64,000 nt of DNA from Clostridia bacterium (GTDB lineage: Bacteria; Bacillota_A; Clostridia; Oscillospirales; Acutalibacteraceae): NCBI GenBank assembly GCA_017456015.1, contig JAFTLL010000004.1:248001-312000 (forward strand), given 5' to 3'. Positions 1-7,732 of this stretch are shown piece by piece (the first letter of the stretch is position 1; every line of letters starts with the position of its first letter). A model generated the notes under the pieces. It was not told where the DNA came from and did no database searches. It saw only the letters and a list, made by a program, of their open reading frames with translations. A program made the position numbers and the translations under genes.

Positions 1-461
1 CGCAAAATCACATTATGGTCAGAGCCGAGGAATACGATATTATTTCCCGTTTGTTAGAGGGCGAATTTATCAACTATAAAAACAGTATTCCACAAAATTT
101 CCATTCTACCATTCTGATTAAAACAAAAGAAATGATAGATGTGATTGAACGCATTTCCTTGCTCATCAGCGAACAAATTAAAACCCCGATACGCTGCATT
201 ATTGAAAAAGAAAAAATGATTTTTTCCTGTGCAAGCGCGCTGGGCAGAGGTACCGATTCTTGTGACATTGAATTAAACGGCGAAGAATTTGAAATCGGCT
301 TTAACAGTAGATTTTTATTGGAAGCATTAAAGGCCATTGAGGACGAAGAGGTTGTTTTAAACTTTAACGGTCCTTTTTCTCCGATGCTGATTCAACCTGT
401 GGAAAATGACGCGTTTTCTTATATGATTATGCCCATGCGTTTAAACACAGAGGTTAAATAA
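1..461 (+). CDS. dnaN: DNA polymerase III beta sliding clamp, C-terminal part
   Basis: The 3' portion of dnaN; the reading frame is open from base 3, so the gene begins outside the window. The clamp is a ring-shaped homodimer that tethers replicative polymerase to DNA. About 152 residues are visible, covering the end of domain 2 and all of domain 3. Clamp-typical stretches are present: LLEGEFINY, the RFLLEAL helix and the terminal YMIMPMRL, which forms part of the peptide-binding pocket in this family. The stop codon is directly followed by the ATG of the S4-domain gene, as in the usual Firmicutes dnaA-dnaN-yaaA-recF order, so dnaA is expected just upstream. Confidence 0.95.
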   Translation, partial: QNHIMVRAEEYDIISRLLEGEFINYKNSIPQNFHSTILIKTKEMIDVIERISLLISEQIKTPIRCIIEKEKMIFSCASALGRGTDSCDIELNGEEFEIGFNSRFLLEALKAIEDEEVVLNFNGPFSPMLIQPVENDAFSYMIMPMRLNTEVK

Positions 462-677
462 ATGAAAATAGAATTTACCGGAGATTTTATCCGGTTGGAC
501 AATGCGCTTAAAATCAGCGGCCTTGTCGCAACCGGCGGTCATGCCAAAATGGCAATTCAAAACGGTGAGGTTTTTATCAACCGAGAGGTTTGTACCCAAC
601 GCGGCAAAAAACTCTACGGCGAAGAAACCATCACCTTTGAAAACAATACAATTAGGGTAAAAAAGAAATGTATGTAA
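462..677 (+). CDS. yaaA: S4-domain RNA-binding protein, YaaA family
   Basis: A 71-residue protein made almost entirely of one S4 RNA-binding fold, with the family pattern LDNALKISGLVATGGHAK followed by NGEVFINRE. The start abuts the dnaN stop and the end overlaps recF by 10 bases, implying translational coupling. The position between dnaN and recF is the conserved place of yaaA (rlbA) in Bacillus and Clostridia. The exact RNA target is not clear; homologues are linked to ribosome biogenesis. Function is known only at domain level. Confidence 0.88.
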   Translation: MKIEFTGDFIRLDNALKISGLVATGGHAKMAIQNGEVFINREVCTQRGKKLYGEETITFENNTIRVKKKCM

Positions 678-1744
678 ACCGTTTCGAAATAAAGAATTTT
701 CGAAATATTGAACATGTAAAATTCCAAGCCGACCGCGGCATCAATATTATTTACGGTGAAAACGCCCAAGGAAAAACCAATATTATTGAGGCCATTTGGT
801 TGTTTACCGGAGCGAAAAGCTTTCGCGGTGCGAAGGACAGTCAAATGATTCGCATCGGTGAAACAGCGGCCGAACTGAAACTGTCTTTCTTTTCGGAAAA
901 CAGAGAACAAGCCGCAAGTATAAAAATTGAAAATAAAAGAACAGCTTGGCTTAACGAAATTGAACTGTCTGCCGCAAATGCGCTTGCCGGAACGGTGCAG
1001 GCCATTGTCTTTTCCCCGCAGGACCTCGCCCTGGTTAACGATGGTCCATCGGCGCGCAGAAAAATGCTCAACCTCGGTATTGGTTTAATTTATCCTTCTT
1101 ATATTGAAAAAATCAAGCAGTATAATCATACCCTTCAACAAAGAAACGCACTTTTAAAAACCATAAAATACAACGAATCTATGTATTCTTGTTTGCAGGA
1201 TTATGATGCGGCGCTTTGTAAGCAGGGTGCGGAAATTATTAAAATAAGAAAACAGTATGTTGAACGGTTAAGGCAGGAATTGCCGCTGATTTATAACGGT
1301 CTTGCCGATGAAAAAGAAAAATTGGATATTGCATACCAAACAACGGCCGATGAAAATCCCGAAGCCTATGCTTTAAAATTAAAGAAGCAGGAAAACGAGG
1401 ATTTAAAGAATCTAACCACATCGGTCGGCCCGCATCGGGACGAGCTGTTGATTACGACCGACGGAAGGGAAAGCCGTATTTATGCTTCGCAGGGGCAACG
1501 GCGCTCGGCCGCTTTAACCATCAAATTGGCCCAAGCGGCGTTGATAAAAAATCTGACAAAGGAACAGCCGATTGCACTGTTGGACGATGTTTTGAGCGAG
1601 TTAGATGAAAAACGGCAGAATTATATTTTGAACCATATCAAAAACTGGCAGGTTTTTATCACCTGCTGTGACCCGTCCCATATTCAAAGATTGACCAAAG
1701 GCAAAATTTTTAAAATCGAAAACGGCAGATTGGCAGAGGAATAA
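668..1744 (+). CDS. recF: RecF, recombinational repair ATPase
   Basis: A 358-residue SMC/ABC-like ATPase that helps load RecA at gapped DNA together with RecO and RecR. The Walker A motif GENAQGKTNIIEAI lies near residue 35. The ABC signature appears as SQGQRRSAALTIKLAQ near residue 275, followed by the Walker B stretch PIALLDDVLSELD. The length is normal for RecF. The start overlaps the upstream S4 gene in another frame and remB follows after 3 bases, so it sits inside the dnaN-gyrA operon. Confidence 0.96.
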   Translation: MYVNRFEIKNFRNIEHVKFQADRGINIIYGENAQGKTNIIEAIWLFTGAKSFRGAKDSQMIRIGETAAELKLSFFSENREQAASIKIENKRTAWLNEIELSAANALAGTVQAIVFSPQDLALVNDGPSARRKMLNLGIGLIYPSYIEKIKQYNHTLQQRNALLKTIKYNESMYSCLQDYDAALCKQGAEIIKIRKQYVERLRQELPLIYNGLADEKEKLDIAYQTTADENPEAYALKLKKQENEDLKNLTTSVGPHRDELLITTDGRESRIYASQGQRRSAALTIKLAQAALIKNLTKEQPIALLDDVLSELDEKRQNYILNHIKNWQVFITCCDPSHIQRLTKGKIFKIENGRLAEE

Positions 1745-1747
1745 AAG

Positions 1748-1996
1748 ATGTATGTGCGTCTGGAAAACCAAACGGTATTAAAAACCGAAAAAATCGTTGG
1801 AATTTTTGATATGGACAATACGACCGTTTCAAAAACAACCCGTGCCTTTCTTTCGAAAAAGGAAAAAGAGGGGAAACTCAAAACCTTGGGTTACGATTTG
1901 CCGAAATCCTTTTTGCTTTTGGAAAACGGAGAGGTTTATATTACCCAGCTGGCAACGGCCACCATTTTAAAAAGAATTCAAAACGGAATAAAATAA
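1748..1996 (+). CDS. remB: RemB-type extracellular matrix regulator (DUF370)
   Basis: An 82-residue protein matching the YaaB/RemB family, with MYVRL at the N-terminus, the IVGIFDMDN segment and a C-terminal FLLLENGEVYIT strand. In Bacillus subtilis RemA/RemB proteins affect matrix genes; RemA is a DNA-binding factor, while the direct role of RemB is less clear. Placement between recF and gyrB is exactly that of yaaB in B. subtilis, which is the strongest support. It starts 3 bases after recF and is followed by the gyrB ribosome-binding site AAGGAG. Confidence 0.85.
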   Translation: MYVRLENQTVLKTEKIVGIFDMDNTTVSKTTRAFLSKKEKEGKLKTLGYDLPKSFLLLENGEVYITQLATATILKRIQNGIK

Positions 1997-2008
1997 AAGG
2001 AGAAAAAC

Positions 2009-3946
2009 ATGAGCAAGGATATCAATACACCGGTAACCGAAAGTTATGATGAAAATTCCATACAGGTTTTAGAGGGTCTGGAAGCGGTAAGAAAAAGGCC
2101 CGGTATGTATATCGGTTCGACAGGCGAACGGGGTCTTCATCATTTGGTTTACGAAATTGTAGACAATGCAATCGACGAAACCTTGGCCGGTTTTTGTGAC
2201 AAAATTCTTGTCGAACTGTTGGATGACGGTGTAGTAAAGGTTGTCGATAACGGCCGTGGCATACCGGTCGGTATTCATCCCCAAAAAGGAATTCCGACGG
2301 TCAGCGTCGTTTTCACCATTTTGCACGCCGGCGGTAAATTCGGCGGCAGCGGCTATAAGGTGTCGGGCGGTCTGCACGGTGTAGGCGCATCGGTTGTAAA
2401 CGCCCTTTCCTCTTGGTTAGAGGTTGAAATCAAGGACGGAGTGCACGTTCACAAACAACGCTATGAAAAAGGCGCCGCGGCCGGCGATTTGGAAATCATC
2501 GGGGATACAACCGAAACCGGTACAACCGTTACCTTCAAGCCCGACCCGGATATTTTCACCGATACCACCACCTATGATTACGATACCTTGCTTCTGCGTT
2601 TGCGCGAACAGGCCTTTTTGAACGCAGGCATTCGCGTGATTTTGACCGATAAACGTACCGATATGCCGGAACGGGAAGACGATTTGCACTTTGAAGGTGG
2701 CATCAAATCTTATGTGGAATACCTGCTGGAAAAAAGCAAAAGAGACCGCTTAAACAGTGAGGTTATTTATTGCTCGGCCACCAAGGGTGATGCAGCCGCC
2801 GAGGTTGCACTGCTCTGGTCGACCGGGTATGATACCAAGGTAATGAGCTTCGCCAACACCATTCATACGGTTGACGGCGGAACCCATGAATCGGGTTTTA
2901 AGGTAAGCTTAACCAAAACCATCAATAAATACGGCTTGAAATTTAAGTTCTTAAAGGAAAGCGATGCGAAATTAAAAGCCGAGGATATTCAAGAGGGCTT
3001 GATTGCGGTTGTCAGTGTAAAACTGACCGACGCGCAATTTGAAAGCCAAACCAAAGCCAAGTTGGGTAACACCGCCATCGGAACGCTGGTCAGCAACCTG
3101 ATTTCCGAAAAACTGCTGGAATATTTAGAGGACCATCCGGCCGAGGCAAAAATCATTCTGGACAAATCCATCTCGGCCTCCAATGCCCGCGAGGCGGCGC
3201 AAAAGGCCAGAGAATTGCAACGAAGCAAATCGGGCATCGGCGGAAAAACCCGTATGCCCGAAAAACTGACCGACTGTATCTCCAACGACCCAACCAAAAC
3301 CGAAATCTTTATCGTCGAGGGAGATTCGGCAGGCGGCAGTGCGGTCGAAGGCCGCGACAGTACCTATCAGGCCATTTTGCCCTTGTGGGGTAAAATGCTG
3401 AATGTAGAAAAAGCCAGGGTCGACAAGGTGTACGGCAACGATAAGCTCACCCCCGTTATCGTAGCGCTCGGTACCGGTATTGCCGAAAATTTTGATATTC
3501 AAAAACTGCGTTATGATAAAATTGTTATTATGGCCGATGCCGATGTCGACGGTTCCCATATCCGTACCCTTTTACTAACCTTTTTCTTCCGGTATATGCC
3601 GGAATTGATTGAAACCGGTCATGTGTATTTGGCGCAGCCGCCGCTCTACCGCGTTTCCAAAGGCAAAAAGCACTTTGATGCCTTTACCGACGAGGAAAAA
3701 GCAAGATATATCGAGGAGCTGGGCGGTCAGGCCGATGTACAGCGGTATAAGGGTCTTGGTGAGATGAATCCCGAACAGCTTTGGGAAACCACGCTTGACC
3801 CCAAAAACCGCACCTTGTTGAAGGTGACCATGGCGGATGCCGAATTGGCGGACCAAACCTTTACCATGCTCATGGGTGAAGAAGTTGAACCGCGCCGTAA
3901 ATTTATAGAAGAAAACGCGTTGTTCGCAACCGATTTGGATATTTAA
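2009..3946 (+). CDS. gyrB: DNA gyrase subunit B
   Basis: A 645-residue ATPase subunit of the A2B2 gyrase, which introduces negative supercoils. The N-terminal GHKL ATPase carries EIVDNAIDE (catalytic Glu and Mg-binding Asn), DNGRGIPVG and the glycine-rich GGLHGVGASVVNAL lid. The TOPRIM domain shows IVEGDSAGGSA and the metal-binding MADADVDGSHI. The C-terminal QRYKGLGEMNPEQLWETT is typical. The length fits the Firmicutes form without the proteobacterial insertion. A strong AAGGAG lies before ATG 2009; gyrA follows after 14 bases. Confidence 0.98.
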   Translation: MSKDINTPVTESYDENSIQVLEGLEAVRKRPGMYIGSTGERGLHHLVYEIVDNAIDETLAGFCDKILVELLDDGVVKVVDNGRGIPVGIHPQKGIPTVSVVFTILHAGGKFGGSGYKVSGGLHGVGASVVNALSSWLEVEIKDGVHVHKQRYEKGAAAGDLEIIGDTTETGTTVTFKPDPDIFTDTTTYDYDTLLLRLREQAFLNAGIRVILTDKRTDMPEREDDLHFEGGIKSYVEYLLEKSKRDRLNSEVIYCSATKGDAAAEVALLWSTGYDTKVMSFANTIHTVDGGTHESGFKVSLTKTINKYGLKFKFLKESDAKLKAEDIQEGLIAVVSVKLTDAQFESQTKAKLGNTAIGTLVSNLISEKLLEYLEDHPAEAKIILDKSISASNAREAAQKARELQRSKSGIGGKTRMPEKLTDCISNDPTKTEIFIVEGDSAGGSAVEGRDSTYQAILPLWGKMLNVEKARVDKVYGNDKLTPVIVALGTGIAENFDIQKLRYDKIVIMADADVDGSHIRTLLLTFFFRYMPELIETGHVYLAQPPLYRVSKGKKHFDAFTDEEKARYIEELGGQADVQRYKGLGEMNPEQLWETTLDPKNRTLLKVTMADAELADQTFTMLMGEEVEPRRKFIEENALFATDLDI

Positions 3947-3960
3947 GAGGAGCGGAAAAG

Positions 3961-6498
3961 ATGGCAAAACAAGAAACTATGTATTGGCCGCAGGATGAAG
4001 AAACCAGCATTGTACCGGTAGAAATTGTAGACGAAGTGCGCAACAGCATGCTGCAATATTCCATGTCGGTACTGGTTGGCCGCGCCCTGCCCGATGTGCG
4101 TGACGGTTTAAAACCGGTACACAGAAGAATCCTTTACACCATGTATGAAAACGGACTGACCCCCGATAAGGCCTACCGTAAGTGTGCCGACACGGTCGGT
4201 TCGGTGCTCGGCCGTTACCATCCGCACGGTGACGCCAGCGTTTACGATGCAATGGTGCGTATGGCGCAGGATTTCTCCCTGCGCTATCCGCTGATTGACG
4301 GACACGGCAACTTCGGTAATATTGACGGCTATCCGGCCGCGGCATATCGTTATACCGAGTCGAAAATGAATCGTCTTTCCTTGCATATGCTGGACGATAT
4401 TGATAAAGAAACCGTAAACTTTACCCCGAACTATGACGACCGCTTGAAGGAGCCGGAGGTTCTGCCGGTACGTTTTCCGCAGTTGTTGGTCAACGGTTCT
4501 TCGGGTATTGCGGTCGGTATGGCGACCGAAATCCCGCCCCATAACCTCGGTGAAGTCATTGACGGTATGTGTTGTTTGATTGATAACCCGGAAGCCGAGT
4601 TGCAGGACATTTGTCAGTATATTAAAGGCCCGGATTTCCCCACCGGCGGTATGATTATGGGCCGCGCCGGGATTCGCGCCGCCTATGCGACCGGCCGCGG
4701 TAAGATTATCGTACGCGGTAAGGCCGAAATCGAGGAAGTGAAAAACGGAAAATTCCGTATTGTAATTACCGAAATCCCCTATAAGGTACGCAAAAAGGAT
4801 TTGGTAAAACATATTTATGACCTCGCGGCCGACAAACGCATTGAGGGCATAGAGGATGTTGTGGACTATTCCTCCAAGCGCGACGGCGGTATTCGCATCA
4901 TCGTCGATGTCAAAAAGGATGCCAACGCACAGGTTGTATTAAATAAACTCTATTCTTATACCGCTCTGCAATCCACCTTCGGTGCAATTTTGCTGGCCAT
5001 TGTAAACGGCAAGCCGCAAATTCTGACCTTAAAGGAAATGCTGCAAAACTGCATTGATTTCCAATGCGAGATTGTTGAGCGCCGTACCCGTTATGACAAA
5101 CGCAAGGCCGAGGAGCGCGCCCATATTTTAGAGGGATTAAAAACCGCGCTGGATTTCATTGATGAGGTCATTCAAATTATCCGAGCCAGCAAAACCATCG
5201 CCGAAAGCAAAGAGGCTTTGAGCGAGCGATTTGGTCTGGACGATATTCAAACCACCGCCATTGTGCAAATGCAGTTGGGTAAACTTTCGGGTCTGGAAAA
5301 GCAAAAGATTCTCGACGAGTTGCAGGAAAAACTCAACTTTATAAAAGAGTGTGAGGATATTCTGGCCAGCCATACCCGGATTTTGGATATTGTTAAAACC
5401 GAAGTGCTGAATTTGCGTGACAAATTTGCCGACGACCGCCGCACCGAAATCTCGGATGTTGCCGGCGAAGTTGACATCGAGGATTTGATTCCCAATGAGG
5501 AATGTGTCTTAACCAAAACGGTGCAGGGTTATATTAAGCGCCTTCCGGCAGACACATACAGCACTCAGCATCGCGGCGGCCGCGGTATTACCGGCATGAC
5601 CACGCGTGAGGGTGATATTGTGGAAAATATGTTTACCTGCTATGCGCATGACTATGTGCTCATGTTCAGCAACCTCGGTCGGCTGTATCGCTTAAAGGCC
5701 TATGAAATTCCCGAGGGCAGCCGCACGGCGAAGGGACTCAACATTGTTAACATTTTGCCGCTGATGCCGGAGGAAAAAATTATTAACATTCTGCCGGTCG
5801 GCAAGGATTTGAAGGACGAAAGCTATATCTGTATGATTACCAAAAAGGGTACGATTAAGCGTACCGCGCTCGATGCCTTCAAAAACGTTCGTAAAACCGG
5901 CATTATCGCCATCAATATTGATGAAGATGATGAACTGGCCTTTGTCAGCAAGACATCGGGCAGTGATGAGCTGATTGTTGCGACCCATGGCGGTATGGCC
6001 ATTCGTTTCGATGAAAACCAGGCCAGAGAAATGGGCAGAACGGCACGCGGTGTCCGCGCCATTCGTATGAAAGAGGACGATTATGTTGTGGGTATGGCGG
6101 TTGCCGCCGAAACCGGCACCCTGCTGACCGTTACCGAAACCGGATACGGCCGACGCAGCTCCATTTCGGATTACCGCTTGCAATCCCGCGGCGGTAAGGG
6201 TATCACCAACTATAAAACTGAAAAATACGGTAAGGTAGCGGCTGTTCAGATGGTCAATGATGAACAGGATATTATTTTAATTTCCTCTGACGGTATTATT
6301 ATCCGTATCCCGATTGCCGAAATCAGTTCTTTCGCCCGCCCGGCCAAGGGTGTGCGTGTAATGCGCGTCAGCGAAGGCGTAAAAATCCTCTCAATTGCCG
6401 TTGCGGCACATGAGGAAGAGGAAATCACCGCCCACCCCGAAGAAGCAGACGCTCAATCGGGTGCGGTAGAGCCCGAAACAGAAGAACCCGAAGTTTAA
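3961..6498 (+). CDS. gyrA: DNA gyrase subunit A
   Basis: An 845-residue breakage-reunion subunit of gyrase. The active-site tyrosine lies in AAAYRYTESKM, about 130 residues in. The quinolone-resistance region reads GRYHPHGDASVYDAMVRMAQ: the residue aligned with E. coli Ser83 is Ala and the next is Ser. The C-terminal beta-pinwheel contains the GyrA-box-like stretch QHRGGRGITG, which supports gyrase rather than topoisomerase IV. The protein ends in a Glu-rich tail (EEEEITAHPEEADAQ). It is the last gene of the replication operon. Confidence 0.98.
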   Translation: MAKQETMYWPQDEETSIVPVEIVDEVRNSMLQYSMSVLVGRALPDVRDGLKPVHRRILYTMYENGLTPDKAYRKCADTVGSVLGRYHPHGDASVYDAMVRMAQDFSLRYPLIDGHGNFGNIDGYPAAAYRYTESKMNRLSLHMLDDIDKETVNFTPNYDDRLKEPEVLPVRFPQLLVNGSSGIAVGMATEIPPHNLGEVIDGMCCLIDNPEAELQDICQYIKGPDFPTGGMIMGRAGIRAAYATGRGKIIVRGKAEIEEVKNGKFRIVITEIPYKVRKKDLVKHIYDLAADKRIEGIEDVVDYSSKRDGGIRIIVDVKKDANAQVVLNKLYSYTALQSTFGAILLAIVNGKPQILTLKEMLQNCIDFQCEIVERRTRYDKRKAEERAHILEGLKTALDFIDEVIQIIRASKTIAESKEALSERFGLDDIQTTAIVQMQLGKLSGLEKQKILDELQEKLNFIKECEDILASHTRILDIVKTEVLNLRDKFADDRRTEISDVAGEVDIEDLIPNEECVLTKTVQGYIKRLPADTYSTQHRGGRGITGMTTREGDIVENMFTCYAHDYVLMFSNLGRLYRLKAYEIPEGSRTAKGLNIVNILPLMPEEKIINILPVGKDLKDESYICMITKKGTIKRTALDAFKNVRKTGIIAINIDEDDELAFVSKTSGSDELIVATHGGMAIRFDENQAREMGRTARGVRAIRMKEDDYVVGMAVAAETGTLLTVTETGYGRRSSISDYRLQSRGGKGITNYKTEKYGKVAAVQMVNDEQDIILISSDGIIIRIPIAEISSFARPAKGVRVMRVSEGVKILSIAVAAHEEEEITAHPEEADAQSGAVEPETEEPEV

Positions 6499-6510
6499 GT
6501 TTTTGCAAAT

Positions 6511-6542
6511 TCACGGCAGAAAATATAAGTTGTCTGCCGTGA
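6511..6542 (+). terminator. Hairpin after gyrA, without clear U tract
   Basis: A perfect 10-bp inverted repeat, TCACGGCAGA and TCTGCCGTGA, with a 12-base AT-rich loop, 12 bases after the gyrA stop. The bases that follow are A-rich rather than T-rich, so intrinsic termination would be weak. It may instead protect the 3' end of the mRNA or act partially. Confidence 0.4.
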
Positions 6543-6573
6543 TAAAATAAAAAAGTTATAAATGGGGGATTTT

Positions 6574-7692
6574 ATGAAAAAACTTTGTGCACTTTTGCTT
6601 GTGTCGCTTCTCTTGCTCGGCCTTTGTGCTTGCGGCAAGGAAAAGGCTCAAAAAGCAGACAACAAGTCGGTTTATACCGAAAATCAGGTTGAAATTGACA
6701 AAACAGCTTTTCCCAAAGACACGGTTTTAAAGGTCGATGAAGTAAAAAAGACCGATGCAAAAACTGATGTTGTCAAGACGGCACTTCCCGAAGCAGAAGC
6801 CTTTTTTGCTTATGAAATCACAGCCGAAAGCAAAGGCGTTGCGGTACAGCCGGACGGTACGGTGCAGGTCGTTTTCCCCATACCGAAGAAGTATGACAGC
6901 GAAAAGCACGACTTGGCGGTATATTATATCGCAGACGACGGAACAAGGGAACTGATTAAATCCACGGTTGGCAAAAACGGCGTAAAAGCCAAGCTTTCGC
7001 ATTTCAGCACCTATGTGGTTGTGTTGTTCCCCAAAGGAAAGGTACCTGTCGAATCGGCACCCGAAAGCACTGTTTCGCAGGTAACATCCAGCCAGGAAAC
7101 GGTATCAAGCAAACCGGCAACCACCAGCAGCCAGACTGTATCAAGTAAACCGGCAACAACAAGTAAACCGGCAACAACAAGTAAACCGGCAACAACAAGT
7201 AAACCGGCAACAACAAGCAGCCAGACCGTAACCAGCAAACCGGCGGTTACCGAGTCCAACATTCGCGGCAAGGTATTCGAGGGTTACAGCGCAGGTGAGA
7301 ATAATCATTATTATCATACCTTAATCTATTTTGGAACACAAGGCAACGAATTCAAAATAGGAGAAGAGGGCGGAATGCCCAAGGATATTTATTTTGCTGA
7401 TTGTCCACCCGACATTATCGAAAGTGAATATCAAAGAATGTTAGAGAACGATGAAGTATTCTTCTACAATAACATTCCTATAATCTCCGGTCTTGGTGGA
7501 GGTTTGTGGGGTTACACAATCGTTTCGGTTACAGATGAAAAAACAACATTAAAAACCGACGAACAAAAGGATTCCTATATAAAATACACCTATAATGGAA
7601 CCGATACCATCACCATAACTGAAATTTGTGCAACCGACGAAACTTTGAAAGGCACTATTTCGGTAGGCGAAAAATACAAACTCAAAAAATAA
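6574..7692 (+). CDS. Secreted lipoprotein with Ser/Thr/Pro-Lys repeat linker
   Basis: A 372-residue predicted lipoprotein of unknown function. ATG 6574 is preferred over the in-frame ATG at 6562 because GGGGGA lies just before it and the signal peptide then starts MKKLCALLLV, with lipobox LCAC near residue 20. The N-terminal part (about residues 45-155) is beta-rich. Residues about 165-230 form a low-complexity linker of SKPATTS and SSQTV repeats, like wall-spanning linkers. A second globular part with GYSAGENNHYYHTLIYFG follows. It has its own terminator and faces the glgP operon convergently. No family was recognised. Confidence 0.8.
   Translation: MKKLCALLLVSLLLLGLCACGKEKAQKADNKSVYTENQVEIDKTAFPKDTVLKVDEVKKTDAKTDVVKTALPEAEAFFAYEITAESKGVAVQPDGTVQVVFPIPKKYDSEKHDLAVYYIADDGTRELIKSTVGKNGVKAKLSHFSTYVVVLFPKGKVPVESAPESTVSQVTSSQETVSSKPATTSSQTVSSKPATTSKPATTSKPATTSKPATTSSQTVTSKPAVTESNIRGKVFEGYSAGENNHYYHTLIYFGTQGNEFKIGEEGGMPKDIYFADCPPDIIESEYQRMLENDEVFFYNNIPIISGLGGGLWGYTIVSVTDEKTTLKTDEQKDSYIKYTYNGTDTITITEICATDETLKGTISVGEKYKLKK
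7143..7214 (+). repeat. Four perfect 18-bp tandem repeats in lipoprotein gene
   Basis: Four identical head-to-tail copies of AAGTAAACCGGCAACAAC at 7143, 7161, 7179 and 7197, each encoding six linker residues of the SKPATT type. More diverged copies flank the array. Perfect identity suggests recent slippage or recombination; because 18 is a multiple of 3, copy-number changes keep the frame. Confidence 0.95.
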
Positions 7693-7699
7693 AACAACA

Positions 7700-7732
7700 C
7701 CCCGGACAAGCAAGACTTGTCCGGGGCTTTTT
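7700..7732 (+). terminator. Intrinsic terminator after the repeat lipoprotein
   Basis: An 11-bp perfect stem CCCCGGACAAG / CTTGTCCGGGG with 5-base loop, followed by CTTTTTA. It lies between two convergent genes. Confidence 0.88.

Noticed and set aside
1..461. oriC inside the window
   Set aside because: The window starts within dnaN, so dnaA and the usual dnaA-dnaN origin lie outside; no cluster of perfect DnaA boxes was seen.
4108..4812. Long antisense frame within gyrA
   Set aside because: It mirrors gyrA codons in a GC-rich frame, has no domain pattern and no ribosome-binding site. Similar antisense frames across the window were left out for the same reason.
7143..7214. CRISPR-like array
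   Set aside because: The repeats are contiguous without spacers and are in-frame coding repeats.
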